From the NCBI GenBank assembly GCA_951812525.1, contig OX638316.1:2784506-2848505 (forward strand): 64,000 nt of DNA, in the 5' to 3' direction. Within the stretch, counting starts at the first letter, position 1; each line of letters opens with the position of its first letter. Under the pieces are notes generated by a model. The model saw only the letters and a program-made list of their open reading frames with translations, was not told the origin of the DNA and made no database searches. A program made the position numbers and the translations under genes. Positions 27,667 through 36,369 of this stretch are shown here, piece by piece. This stretch comes from an uncultured Poribacteria bacterium (lineage in GTDB: Bacteria; Poribacteria; WGA-4E; WGA-3G).

Positions 27667-27684
27667 TCCATGCTGCTGCCGCTG

Positions 27685-27703
27685 GCGAGGTTTCAAACCT
27701 CGC
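27685..27703. repeat. GCGAGGTTT-C-AAACCTCGC hairpin between convergent genes
   Basis: Perfect 9-base arms with a minimal loop, 19 bases after the protease stop. It may stop transcription from either side, but has no T tract. Confidence 0.65.
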
Positions 27704-27707
27704 TGGG

Positions 27708-28685
27708 TCATCCCCGTGCAAATGCTAAAACATCATAATCCTGCCCACCGTACCTAAACTGATTTTTGAACCGTCCTTCGCAAGTAAACCCAGCGGCATC
27801 TAAAACCGCTGCCTTCTTCTCAGCACCACTATCGACATAACACTGCACCTTTGATTCAGGAAACACCATCGCTGAAAGTAACGCAGGAACATCGTCCGTA
27901 AAATTCGGATGAAAAAAGAGATCCAATACCGCAGTCGCCGGTTGCCATCGGGAGTCACGGCTTACAGTCGCCCAACCAACAATTGCCTCATCCGATGTGG
28001 TCAGCAATTTCGCATCATGGTAGACATCTTTAGTTTCTAAATCGTGTTTGAAATCCAAGAAACCGCCTTCAAAATTCGTAGGACCGTAAACCTTCCATGT
28101 GAGACTCCGCAGCGCATCCCATCCGAGAATCCCTGATAATGCCGTAAGTTTCGGCCAATCGTGCCATTCAACAGACTTTAGTTCCGTAGGTGCAGATGCA
28201 AAATAGCCTTCTTCAAAATCTGCATTCACGTAATACTTCATAAAACCAGATTCTGGAAACACGCTCTCAAATCCGAAGCTATGATAGATATAAAACGGGG
28301 GGCTATTGTAGCCTGTGCCGAGATAGAGCGCACGACCTGAATGTTGTCGAAAATCCTCCATCTGATATCCCATCACACCTTTACACGCACCTTTCCTACG
28401 TTCCTGTGGCAGCGTAAAGACATGTCCCAGGATGCCTACCCCTTCATACTCAACCGTCATGATATTGGTAATCACACGTTCCTCAACCTTACCGACATAA
28501 AAGCGCGTTTCTAACGCATCGAGGGCTCCTGTGACACATCGTTGGATATGCCATTCCCAGTTGCCACCCTTATGCCCGAGGAACTGTTTTACCTCTTCAG
28601 CGTGAGGTGCATCCGGTGCTGTAATTACGCCCACTTCCATCCGTTCTTCTGATTTCAGTACCACTTCTCCGAGCTTATCGTACAT
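27708..28685 (-). CDS. GNAT-like acetyltransferase, two-domain
   Basis: The start at 28685 (MYDKLGEVV) is preferred: GGAG lies six bases upstream, while the ATGs at 28697 and 28691 precede or touch that site. The 325-residue product looks like a GNAT fold: MTVEYEGVGILGHVFTLPQERRKGACKGVM (in parts: acceptor strand, then the acetyl-CoA pyrophosphate loop QERRKGACKG), and YLGTGYNSPPFYIYHSFGFE as the beta5-alpha4 region. The C-terminal 150 residues may form a second, degenerate GNAT domain (IVGWATVSRD, VLDAAGFTCEGRF). Substrate unknown. Confidence 0.65.
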   Translation of the reverse strand: MYDKLGEVVLKSEERMEVGVITAPDAPHAEEVKQFLGHKGGNWEWHIQRCVTGALDALETRFYVGKVEERVITNIMTVEYEGVGILGHVFTLPQERRKGACKGVMGYQMEDFRQHSGRALYLGTGYNSPPFYIYHSFGFESVFPESGFMKYYVNADFEEGYFASAPTELKSVEWHDWPKLTALSGILGWDALRSLTWKVYGPTNFEGGFLDFKHDLETKDVYHDAKLLTTSDEAIVGWATVSRDSRWQPATAVLDLFFHPNFTDDVPALLSAMVFPESKVQCYVDSGAEKKAAVLDAAGFTCEGRFKNQFRYGGQDYDVLAFARG

Positions 28686-28721
28686 AGTCATCTCCATTAG
28701 GTTTGTTTTAGATCAGGGGTA

Positions 28722-28776
28722 TCCATCAACAGAAATCCTTCACATAAGTAAACTTATTTCTTAAAACCAAATGACC
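28722..28776 (-). repeat. 52-bp dispersed repeat, copy A
   Basis: On the minus strand this matches 54167-54220 with two substitutions over about 52 bases. It contains the palindrome ATAAGT-TT-ACTTAT. A 16-base fragment of one end is at 11630-11645. Confidence 0.85.
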
Positions 28777-28934
28777 CTAGTTTTAGATAAATAGAATTGC
28801 AAACTTCTCAAAAATATGGTATACTTAAAACGGCTTGATGTCAAGCCTTAGATGCTTGCATTGTGGTAGTCAATCGCTCAGGTTTAACACGAGTATGCCG
28901 GGGCAGCGCACACAAAATTTCAAATGGAGGAGCC

Positions 28935-29399
28935 ATGGAAACAGAACAGACACTGGTTCTGATCAAACCCGATGGAGTCCAACGTGGGCTTATTGGAGAA
29001 GTTATTGCTCGCTATGAACGCAAAGGACTTAAGATCGTTGGAATGAAATTCCAACAGTTTCCGCGCGTCACGCTTGAAGCACTCTACGCCGTCCATCAGG
29101 GAAGATCTTTTTACGACGTGCTCATTGAATTTATGACTTCGGCACCAATCGTTGCTTTGGTTATTGAAGGGCGGAACGCCATCGAATTAGTACGTATCAT
29201 CAACGGAGATACGAGTCCGACAGACTCGCAACCCGGAAGTATCCGAGGCGATTTCTCCGTGAATATAACACATAATATTGTACACGCATCCGACTCCCCA
29301 GAGAGCGCACAGCGTGAACTCGACATCATGTTCGGACCCGAAGAACGCTACAAATACAACCGAGTGGACGAAGTAATCTTGCATCCCATAGTTGTGTAA
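28935..29399 (+). CDS. ndk: Nucleoside diphosphate kinase
   Basis: Transfers the terminal phosphate between nucleoside triphosphates and diphosphates through a phospho-histidine. The start METEQTLVLIKPDG at 28935 follows GGAGG; 154 residues. Motifs: LIKPDGVQRGLIG at the N-terminus, INGDTSPTDSQPGSIRGDF and NITHNIVHASDSPESA with the catalytic histidine of HASDS. The common HxGRPF reads HQGRSFY here. A TATACT box at 28815 may be its promoter. Confidence 0.96.
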   Translation: METEQTLVLIKPDGVQRGLIGEVIARYERKGLKIVGMKFQQFPRVTLEALYAVHQGRSFYDVLIEFMTSAPIVALVIEGRNAIELVRIINGDTSPTDSQPGSIRGDFSVNITHNIVHASDSPESAQRELDIMFGPEERYKYNRVDEVILHPIVV

Positions 29400-29624
29400 T
29401 GTAGACAAACAGACTACTGAAGTGTGTGGGTCCTAATCAAATAGTATCTTTAAGCCTGATTTAGGCAAGTTGTATTGTGTTCTAACACAAAAGATTTTTT
29501 AAAATTAGTTTTTTCTTGCAATTTTGTGCAATATAATTTACTATGAATTATATATAAAAACAAAACCTAATTGTAGCGGCGCGCTTCCGAAGCGTGCTCG
29601 CGATAAATATTGGAGGGAATAGCT
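29400..29624. other. Intergenic region with promoter-like box and GC-rich leader
   Basis: TATAAT at 29532-29537 lies behind a T-rich stretch with TTGCAA (29516-29521, too close for a standard -35). The leader has the AGCGCGCTTCCGAAGCGTGCT hairpin (29579-29599, imperfect), similar to the one before the gene at 6838, and GGAGG at 29612-29616. Confidence 0.5.
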
Positions 29625-30395
29625 ATGAAAAAAGTTGTATTAATCCTCAGCGTGATGTGTTTTAGCCTCATCGCTGTTCACATCAGCACCGCCGAGATTG
29701 ATTTTGAAACAGCAGTCGGTATTTGGCTCTTCGACGAAGGCAAAGGGGGTGTCGCTAAAGACATATCCGGTGAAGGAAATGACGGAGAAGTCGTCAAGGC
29801 ACCATGGGTGGATGGTAAATTCGGCAAAGCACTCGACTTCGATGGAAAAGCTGGCTGTGTCAAGATTGGACAGAAACTTCTTGAGGCTCTTGAAGAATTC
29901 ACTATTCTGGCATGGATACAAAGCACGGATGATCCACCCGCCCGGACGGGACTCGTCGGACAGAACAACGCTCCTGAGTTCGGTTTTATTACGACGAATG
30001 AGTTGAGCCTCTGGACTCCTTCGGCGGGTCTGACGAATAATCCTTGGAAGCACAAACACGGTGATGGGAACTGGCATCATGTCGGGTGTGTCGCCACTCA
30101 GGATTACGTCCATACTTATATCGATGGTGATTACGTCGAACAGAAAGGCAAGTGGGCAAACCATGGCGCAGCTCCTTTTGACGTTAACATCGGTGGATGC
30201 GGTGTCTGGGATCCAGGTGGAAACTTTTTCCCTGGTCTCATGGACGAAGTCATGATTTTCCACTCAGCTTTGGAACAAGAAGATATTGAAGAGCTGATGG
30301 ACAAAGGCTATGTGAACTATTTGGCAGTTGATCCGGCGGGCAAACTCGGTACAACCTGGGGGCGTATTAAGGAAACGAATCATCACAGGCAATAA
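29625..30395 (+). CDS. Secreted LamG (concanavalin-like) protein with TTWGRIK tail
   Basis: Signal peptide to residue 22 (HISTAE). The mature domain is a Laminin_G_3/LamG jelly roll: VGIWLFDEGKGGVAKD, NDGEVVKAPWVDGKFGKALDF, ILAWIQ, GQNNAPEFGF, NWHHVGCVATQDYVHTYIDG and the FPGLMDEVMIFHSALEQEDI closing strand. Such domains bind glycans. The 257-residue protein ends VDPAGKLGTTWGRIK plus seven residues, one of the seven shared tails. It is a clear paralogue of 35351-36118. Strong terminator downstream. Confidence 0.87.
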   Translation: MKKVVLILSVMCFSLIAVHISTAEIDFETAVGIWLFDEGKGGVAKDISGEGNDGEVVKAPWVDGKFGKALDFDGKAGCVKIGQKLLEALEEFTILAWIQSTDDPPARTGLVGQNNAPEFGFITTNELSLWTPSAGLTNNPWKHKHGDGNWHHVGCVATQDYVHTYIDGDYVEQKGKWANHGAAPFDVNIGGCGVWDPGGNFFPGLMDEVMIFHSALEQEDIEELMDKGYVNYLAVDPAGKLGTTWGRIKETNHHRQ

Positions 30396-30434
30396 CTACT
30401 ATAGGCTCCTCTTACATCTGAGCGACTTTTTGGT

Positions 30435-30484
30435 AAGCTGCGGAGCGGTTAGGAAGGTTTTTTCGCCGCTCCGCAGCTTTGTTT
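30435..30484 (+). terminator. Strong stem-loop terminator
   Basis: AAGCTGCGGAGCGG (30435-30448) pairs perfectly with CCGCTCCGCAGCTT (30466-30479), then TTGTTT. Confidence 0.88.
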
Positions 30485-30569
30485 AACCGAAACCCTTAAA
30501 TCAGGACCGGCAATTTAGACGGTCTTGTACAGTCTGCATAATAACATTAGTTGTGAAGTGAAAAATCCT

Positions 30570-30726
30570 TACTTATAAGGAAGGAGACATTCCTTTTCCT
30601 TATAAGGAAGGAGACATTCCTTTTCCTTATAAGGAAGGAGACATTCCTTTTCCTTATAAGGAAGGAGACATTCCTTTTCCTTCTTATAAGGAAGGAGACA
30701 TTCCTTATAAAGAAGGAGACATTCCA
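30570..30726 (+). repeat. Tandem repeat carrying six AAGGAGACATTCC boxes
   Basis: AAGGAGACATTCC begins at 30581, 30608, 30635, 30662, 30692 and 30713 (spacings 27, 27, 27, 30, 21). In copies 1-5 AAGGAA and TTCCTT pair around the loop GGAGACA. In the last copy the stem is degraded (AAAGAA/TTCCAA) and its AAGGAG sits eight bases before the ATG at 30727. Confidence 0.92.
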
Positions 30727-31470
30727 ATGATTAGGCAAATTCTCTTCTGCCTATTCTGCTGTTGTATATTCACTCGTCTAACTTATGCCGTTGATACCCC
30801 TAAGCTCTTTACAAAAGATAACATACTTGCCGCCGGGTGTTATAATGACGGATTCAGTAGTAGTGATATGACACTTATTATACAACTCACTGTCGGAAAG
30901 GATATTATTTTTGACGAGGGCGTTGAGGTGAAATATCATGTTCCTGACGAAGACGTTGAGGGTTGGACTGAACTCGAATTTAACGATACAAACTGGAAAA
31001 AGGGCATCACCAGCATAGGTTATGGTGATGGTGATGACAATACCGAAATCAAATCAGGTGAGGTTGGCTCACTTTACACGCGCTATCAGTTCGATGTGCC
31101 TGAGGCAGTCACATCGAAAAAAATTATGTTTCGGATTGACTATGACGATTCCTATATCCTGTGGTTGAATGGGGTTGAAATCGGACGTTCAGCCAATATC
31201 GCAACACTCTCTCCTGTAGGCGAAATTCCTGAATGGGATGTATCGAGAATTGTGGATTCAATGCCGGATGTTGAGGCAACGAAAGTGCCTAACGGGAAGC
31301 CTAATAGGGACCGCTGGAAAAAACCGGTGACACCCAGAGAGCGGGACGTACACGAGACAATTCATGAATTTGAGATTGATGTTAAATTTGGTGGCGGATC
31401 AGCGTTATTAGTTGAAGCTGCAGGCAAATTAACGACGACATGGGGACGACTGAAGGGTCATTCACATTGA
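30727..31470 (+). CDS. Secreted protein with PA14/galactose-binding-like domain and TTWGRLK tail
   Basis: 247 residues. Signal peptide to about 21 (RLTYA). The mature region has EGWTELEFNDTNWKKG and SIGYGDGDDNTE, then LYTRYQFDVPEA, MFRIDYDDSYILWLNGVEIGRS, the usual pattern of a galactose-binding-like beta sandwich found in surface glycoproteins. It ends VEAAGKLTTTWGRLKGHSH, a shared tail. Translation depends on the last of six repeated ribosome sites, so this gene is a candidate for post-transcriptional control. Confidence 0.8.
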   Translation: MIRQILFCLFCCCIFTRLTYAVDTPKLFTKDNILAAGCYNDGFSSSDMTLIIQLTVGKDIIFDEGVEVKYHVPDEDVEGWTELEFNDTNWKKGITSIGYGDGDDNTEIKSGEVGSLYTRYQFDVPEAVTSKKIMFRIDYDDSYILWLNGVEIGRSANIATLSPVGEIPEWDVSRIVDSMPDVEATKVPNGKPNRDRWKKPVTPRERDVHETIHEFEIDVKFGGGSALLVEAAGKLTTTWGRLKGHSH

Positions 31471-31519
31471 GAGGAAACGAATCATCACAGGCAATAAGCC
31501 TGTCTTCTTGCAAAATTTA

Positions 31520-31556
31520 TAGGCGCGCTCGGTAAAAGTCCAACCAAGCGCGCCTA
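31520..31556. terminator. TAGGCGCGCT/AGCGCGCCTA stem-loop between convergent genes
   Basis: Perfect 10-base arms (31520-31529, 31547-31556). No T tract on the plus side; on the minus side ATAAATTTT follows. Termination is plausible, direction unclear. Confidence 0.55.
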
Positions 31557-31646
31557 TGAATCACCTTCCCTTGATCACACCTATATATTTATGGTAAAAC
31601 CTAGAAATAAATGGACATCTTTGTAGCATAAACTGTTAGTTTGTAG

Positions 31647-31679
31647 CAGTATGAATGCTCATTAGTGGCATTCATACTG
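31647..31679. terminator. CAGTATGAATGC/GCATTCATACTG stem-loop
   Basis: Perfect 12-base arms with a nine-base loop, 41 bases beyond the stop of the minus-strand TPR gene. Only TTT follows on the plus strand. Confidence 0.5.
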
Positions 31680-31719
31680 TTTAAGAATGTCCAATTAATT
31701 CTAATATCTACCATAGTTG

Positions 31720-33315
31720 CTACTTCGATTCATGCAACTCCTTCAGCATTTCTAACGCAACCTTATTATCGGGTTCCAACTGTAAAATCTTTTCAAAGGT
31801 ACGGATCGACTCTGGAATATTTCCAAGTTTCTGATAAGCAACCCCCAACGCACCATAAGCGCGAACGTGCGCCGAATCAATTGCGATAGCTCTTTTAAAC
31901 TGCGTGATTGCTTCGGGGTAATGTCCCTGCGTCAGAAAGATTAAGCCGAGTCTGTAAATAGCTTGAACGTCTGTTGCATCATGGGCGATAACCAGTTTGT
32001 AATGCGATTCAGCCTCCGTATAACGGTGTTTTTTCCAATATGCGCCTGCAAGATTACGGTGTAGAGACAATTTTGCTGGCTGCAGTTCAAGTGCCTTTTG
32101 ATAGTGCATGATTGCCTCTTCAAGCTGATTCGTATTCTCATACACCATCGCCAGATTCCCATGGACGTTCGAGAAAAAAGTGCTATAATCCGAAAGAGTC
32201 GACTGTCTTTGAGGCTTGTCTTTTGCTTGCCTGCTGTTCAGTAACTGTCCATGCTGAAGTGCCTTTTGACAAGCACGAATTGCTGTATCTATCTGCCCTA
32301 TTTCATAGTAGATTTGTCCCATGTAGTTGTAAACTTGTGCTTTCAGATAGGTAATCTCCTCTGCACGCCGCTCTTTCCGGATCTCCGCATCGTTATGGAG
32401 TATTGATTGTGTACGCACTAACACCTCAAGCGCATCCTGATGTCTCGCCGTATGGAGAAGTGAAACACCGTAGTTAAGCCATACCTCTACATCTTTTTGC
32501 GTATCTGAGATCAGCGGCTCGAATTCAGCAACAGCGCGGGCATAATCTCCTATAGACATATAATGCCTACCACGTTCGGCATACAGTGGCGCAGTTACAC
32601 CGGCTTGTAGGACTTCCCACCACACCGGATCTGGTAACTCATCGTATTGGCTCGGATGGCGTGCCGCTTGCGCGTGTTGTTTTGCCGCTGCTGTGTTTCC
32701 TGAGGCAATAGCGATTTGTGCCATCAAAGCGTGTGCTTCGCTCTGACCCGGATTCAAGAGAAGCGCACGTTCCAAATGCTTCCGCGCATTGTCTATCTCT
32801 TGTCTTGACAGCGCAATCTCCCCCAGCCAGAGTTCAGAAAACGGGTTAGTCGGTTGAAGCTGCTTGGCGCGTTCCAGGTGATGGTGCGCTGTATCAAGCC
32901 GTCCTAAAATGCGAAGTGCCGAAGCGAGATAGAGATGTGCAGGCACGTATTTTGAATCCAGAGCGAGCGCACGGGTGAGATGTTCAACAGCTGTTTCCGG
33001 GTGATGCTGCTTGTTCAGCCTTCCCAGCAAGTAGTGCCAACGGAACACATCAGGAGCGAGTTCTGTTGATCGGCGGTAACAGGGTATCGCCGGAAGTTCC
33101 CAGCCGTGACTCAGGTAGACATGTCCCAAGTACCCCCATACAGCCGCATTGTCGGGAGAGGCGCGGACTGCTTCTTGAGCATCTTTAATTGCATCTAAAA
33201 GCAGTTCTTCCTCAACTAAGCTAAGATCCGCGGGTTCTGGTACATCAATCTCACCGACCGCAGATGTATGCGTGTTGATTAAAATAAGGAAGAGACAGGG
33301 AATAAGTTTCTTCAA
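31720..33315 (-). CDS. Secreted TPR-repeat protein, partner of ASPIC protein
   Basis: 531 residues, signal peptide about 1-18. About twelve TPR units run from residue 40 to the end (WGYLGHVYLSHGWE, LGEIALSRQEIDNARKHLERAL, VHGNLAMVYENTNQLEEAIMHY, AYGALGVAYQKLGNIPESI), with a less regular centre around 215-330. The start codon overlaps the stop of the ASPIC gene by four bases (33312-33315), so the two are coupled. Together they repeat the TPR/ASPIC association seen at 7.8-11.5 kb; the proteins probably interact in the periplasm or on the surface. Confidence 0.9.
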   Translation of the reverse strand: MKKLIPCLFLILINTHTSAVGEIDVPEPADLSLVEEELLLDAIKDAQEAVRASPDNAAVWGYLGHVYLSHGWELPAIPCYRRSTELAPDVFRWHYLLGRLNKQHHPETAVEHLTRALALDSKYVPAHLYLASALRILGRLDTAHHHLERAKQLQPTNPFSELWLGEIALSRQEIDNARKHLERALLLNPGQSEAHALMAQIAIASGNTAAAKQHAQAARHPSQYDELPDPVWWEVLQAGVTAPLYAERGRHYMSIGDYARAVAEFEPLISDTQKDVEVWLNYGVSLLHTARHQDALEVLVRTQSILHNDAEIRKERRAEEITYLKAQVYNYMGQIYYEIGQIDTAIRACQKALQHGQLLNSRQAKDKPQRQSTLSDYSTFFSNVHGNLAMVYENTNQLEEAIMHYQKALELQPAKLSLHRNLAGAYWKKHRYTEAESHYKLVIAHDATDVQAIYRLGLIFLTQGHYPEAITQFKRAIAIDSAHVRAYGALGVAYQKLGNIPESIRTFEKILQLEPDNKVALEMLKELHESK

Positions 33316-34994
33316 AAAGATACCCCCTTGCCGTGATGAACCGTGACACGCCGGTTAGCAGCTGTCCCAGGAAATTTTTCGCGACTCCCATCCGTCCAGT
33401 GCACTTCAATCGACTCAACCGCATCAATCGTTCCCAATCCGAAATGAACGCTTGGTTCGTTGCTACTGAGGTAACTCGTTCCGGACAGGACGTGAGCCGT
33501 CAAGGCACGTGATCCAGTCCGCAGTGTCACTTGCGCACCCAGTGCATCGCGATTCTCGGTGATGGCTCGCACGAAAAGCCAACGGTTTTCGGACGTAGGG
33601 GAATCATTTCGGAAAATGCGTATCCGATTGTCAAGGCTGCTCACCACCATATCAACATCACCATCGCGATCAATATCCCCGAATGCCATCCCGCGGCTCA
33701 CCTCAATCTGTCCTGTGAAATCAGGCGCGCGCGAACTCACATCGTTAAAAGTAATACTCGCCGCTGTTTTTTCATGACCTGTCCCAGAATTTTGGAAGAG
33801 CAAATTTGGCTCAGCGTAGAAATTCCAAAATTCGCCAACGTTTGCACGCTCCAAGATAGCCCCGCGCTTCACGCGCCCATTAACAAGGGCAATATCCAGA
33901 TCCGTATCGTTGTCGAAATCGAGGAATCCGCACCCAAAGCCTGTAAAAAGCAGATCGCGTCCAGCAAAGCCTGCTACCTCAGTTATGTCAAGGAACACAG
34001 CGTACGGGGAAGCGGTATAAAGGGTATTCGTTTCACCGGACAAATGGGTTGCAAAGAGGTCTACTCGCATATCGCCATTGACATCCCCAACAGCAATCCC
34101 CATGCTACCTTCGGGTTGTCCGTAAGTGTTAAACGCAAGCCCGCGGATGATCGCTTCCTCGACAAAAGTCCCATCTGTCTGATTTACCCAGAGTTGGTTT
34201 GCCTCCCCGTCGTTCGCAACGTAAAAGTCCAGCCACCCGTCGCCAGTCAAATCGAGGCAGACAACACCGAGCCCTCTACCAGGCATTGCGGCAATGCCTG
34301 CCTGTTGGGTCACATCGGTGAACGTGCCGTCACCTCTGTTTCGGAATAGGCGATCCGGTGCTGCATCAAAAACTTGTGGGTTACAGTAATCTGGGGCACT
34401 ATGCTTCCCGCGGCACACCGATGTGGGGTCGTATTGAACGTAATTGGCGACATAGAGATCAAGGTATCCGTCTCTGTCGTAATCACCGAAGGTTGCCGAT
34501 GTTCCCCAGGCATCGTTTAACATGCCTACCTCTGCCAGACTAAAAGTTCCGTCGCCGTTGTTTCGATAGAAGGCATCTGGTCCATAGTTTGTCACATAGA
34601 CATCAGCATCACCGTCGTTATCCACATCACCGATTGCAACACCTTGACCGTAACCTGCGTCTCCGATACCAGCAGCTTCCGTAACATCAATAAACGAGCC
34701 ATCGGATTGTTGTCGAAAGAGTCGGTTGGGGGCGGGAGTATCGGTGCTTCCGGGTGGAGGAAATCGGATATGCAGGATGTCCAGTGCCGTATCATTATCG
34801 TAGTCAAACAACGCGACGCCGCTCCCGATTATTTCGGGCAGCGCGTGCGTACCTGCTGGCCAAGGTTCCTCTGTTTGCGCAAAGCCGAGTGCTGAAGTCA
34901 CTTCTGTAAAGAGAGGAGTGTCAGTTTCTGCTTCAGCTGTCTGTAAAATGACAAGGAGAAAGATGAAAACTGTAGTGTATAGTCTAACAAACAT
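33312..34994 (-). CDS. Secreted FG-GAP/VCBS repeat protein with ASPIC/UnbV domain
   Basis: 560 residues, paralogue of 7788-9446. Signal peptide to about 22 (QTAEAE). Propeller blades carry calcium loops DYDNDTALDILH, DVDNDGDADVYV, DYDRDGYLDLYV, DLTGDGWLDFYV, DVNGDMRVDLFA, DFDNDTDLDIAL and DIDRDGDVDMVV. The ASPIC domain at about 475-555 reads GAQVTLRTGSR, SGTSYLSSNEPSVHFGLG and VHWTDGSREKF. It lacks the TTWG tail. The first gene of a two-gene operon with the TPR protein. Confidence 0.91.
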   Translation of the reverse strand: MFVRLYTTVFIFLLVILQTAEAETDTPLFTEVTSALGFAQTEEPWPAGTHALPEIIGSGVALFDYDNDTALDILHIRFPPPGSTDTPAPNRLFRQQSDGSFIDVTEAAGIGDAGYGQGVAIGDVDNDGDADVYVTNYGPDAFYRNNGDGTFSLAEVGMLNDAWGTSATFGDYDRDGYLDLYVANYVQYDPTSVCRGKHSAPDYCNPQVFDAAPDRLFRNRGDGTFTDVTQQAGIAAMPGRGLGVVCLDLTGDGWLDFYVANDGEANQLWVNQTDGTFVEEAIIRGLAFNTYGQPEGSMGIAVGDVNGDMRVDLFATHLSGETNTLYTASPYAVFLDITEVAGFAGRDLLFTGFGCGFLDFDNDTDLDIALVNGRVKRGAILERANVGEFWNFYAEPNLLFQNSGTGHEKTAASITFNDVSSRAPDFTGQIEVSRGMAFGDIDRDGDVDMVVSSLDNRIRIFRNDSPTSENRWLFVRAITENRDALGAQVTLRTGSRALTAHVLSGTSYLSSNEPSVHFGLGTIDAVESIEVHWTDGSREKFPGTAANRRVTVHHGKGVSF

Positions 34995-35350
34995 ATCATC
35001 CTACCGGTTTTGGCGTGTAAAATTCCTACACTGTGTGCCATAAAGAACGATCTGAATTCGTGCTGTCCTGCCGTATTTTATCAGAATTTTGTTCTCCTTA
35101 CTACTAATTTTTTTTGAAAATTAATGCATTCTGTGTTACAATAGGAAAATAGTATCGTTAATAAAAGTTATAAAAAACTTGCATTTTAATGCAAAATGTG
35201 TCAATATATTTATATCTGCTATTTCTGGTAACGCTGCGAAAACATCAGACATTCAATATGTCCTGATGGCTTCAGAAACAGCGGAATAGGCTAAAAAGAC
35301 ATGCCCGCCTCGCGGCGCGGTAAATCTCTAAAGAAAGCGAGAGGATTCAA
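34995..35350. other. Divergent intergenic region with structured leader
   Basis: 356 bases with no gene. A possible promoter TTGAAA...TACAAT lies near 35113-35141. TTGCATT-TT-AATGCAA is a small hairpin at 35179-35194. A two-part structure at 35218-35282 precedes the LamG gene and is listed separately. GAGAGG near 35339 serves as ribosome site. Confidence 0.55.
35218..35282 (+). ncRNA. Candidate structured 5' leader element
   Basis: Outer stem GCTATTTCTG (35218-35227) with CAGAAACAGC (35273-35282), nine of ten pairs. Inside it, CATCAGACAT (35243-35252) pairs with ATGTCCTGATG (35258-35268) with one bulged C and a five-base loop. No known riboswitch matches. Confidence 0.45.
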
Positions 35351-36118
35351 ATGAAATTTAATGCTTTAACAGTTATTCTGTTCAGTCTTGGACTGATGGC
35401 TATTAGTCTTGTTGCTGTCAACAGCAGTAGTGCCGAAATTGATCCCAGTAGTGTCGTAGGTATTTGGTTGTTTGATGACGGTGCTGGAGACGTGGCGATG
35501 GACTCATCAGGAAACAATAATCACGGGACGATCGTCAATGCTCCAATTTGGGTGGATGGACGGTTCGGTGGTGCCTTAGGGTTTGATGGTGCTGGCAACT
35601 GTGTCACTACGAATCAAAAACTTCTCAACGGTCGGCGCGAGTTCACTGTCGTCGCTTGGGTGAATAAGGGAAATATCACCGAAAATCGCATCGGCATTAT
35701 CGGACAAAACGATTCACCGGAATTCGGTTTTATTAACCCAACTACTGTTACCTTGTGGACACCAAGTGCTGGCAGCAATAATAATCCATATCCACATCCA
35801 TCTGGTGAATGGCATCACGTGGCTGCTGTCGCTACACGAGAATTCACCAAGGTTTACGTAGATGGAGAGGCAAATACTGTGAATGGAGCATGGTCCAATC
35901 ACGGCAGATCCGATTTCAACGTCAATATCGGTGGATGTGGCGTTTGGGATGCGACCGGAAACTGGTTCACAGGAGCGATGGACGAAGTGGGTCTCTTCCA
36001 TGCCCCTCTGTCAGATGATGATATCAATGACTTGATGAATAACGGTTTGACCGCACTCGGGGTCGCAGTTGAACCTGCTGGAAAGATCGCTGTCACTTGG
36101 GGTATGCTTAAGCGGTAA
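35351..36118 (+). CDS. Secreted LamG (concanavalin-like) protein with TWGMLKR tail
   Basis: 255 residues, paralogue of 29625-30395. Signal peptide to about 28 (NSSSAE). The LamG domain repeats the same landmarks: VGIWLFDDGAGDVAMDSSGN, NHGTIVNAPIWVDGRFGGALGF, VVAWVN, GQNDSPEFGF, EWHHVAAVATREFTKVYVDGE, DEVGLFHAPLSDDDI. The tail VEPAGKIAVTWGMLKR ends the protein one residue after the LK. It probably binds glycans at the cell surface. Confidence 0.87.
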   Translation: MKFNALTVILFSLGLMAISLVAVNSSSAEIDPSSVVGIWLFDDGAGDVAMDSSGNNNHGTIVNAPIWVDGRFGGALGFDGAGNCVTTNQKLLNGRREFTVVAWVNKGNITENRIGIIGQNDSPEFGFINPTTVTLWTPSAGSNNNPYPHPSGEWHHVAAVATREFTKVYVDGEANTVNGAWSNHGRSDFNVNIGGCGVWDATGNWFTGAMDEVGLFHAPLSDDDINDLMNNGLTALGVAVEPAGKIAVTWGMLKR

Positions 36119-36203
36119 GACTCATCTAATACGGACAAGGATTTTGGGGGAAAGCGGAGTCCCTGCCGCATCCCCTCCTTAACCTGTATCTCTGAACAAG
36201 AAA

Positions 36204-36260
36204 GCCCCGGTTTGAGTCCTGTTTAAATAAAACAGTTCCCAAAACTGGGGCAAAAATTTT
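36204..36260 (+). terminator. Compound stem-loop GCCCCGG...GGGGC
   Basis: GCCCC (36204-36208) pairs with GGGGC (36247-36251) and encloses a second hairpin CTGTTTAAATAAAACAG. The following AAAAATTTT is a weak T tract. Likely terminator for the LamG gene. Confidence 0.55.
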
Positions 36261-36369
36261 AAAGTCACATCGCGGCACGACATACTTGTTGCCGTATGCT
36301 TAACAACGTCACTTCAATCTAATTCCACACGCTATGTAGCGCACTCACATGGAAGGCACCTAACAAAGA

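Larger units (their letters stand above)
30396..30726. other. Terminator followed by six-copy ribosome-site repeat
   Basis: 331 bases: the terminator at 30435-30484, a plain stretch 30485-30569, and the tandem repeat 30570-30726 that ends directly at the next ATG. Confidence 0.75.

Noticed and set aside
30570-30726. CRISPR array
   Set aside because: The units are contiguous tandem copies of 21-30 bases without unique spacers, and no cas genes are present.
30547-30738. Minus-strand frame encoding NVSFLIRK repeats
   Set aside because: It is only the antisense reading of the ribosome-site tandem repeat; no start signal and no independent evidence.
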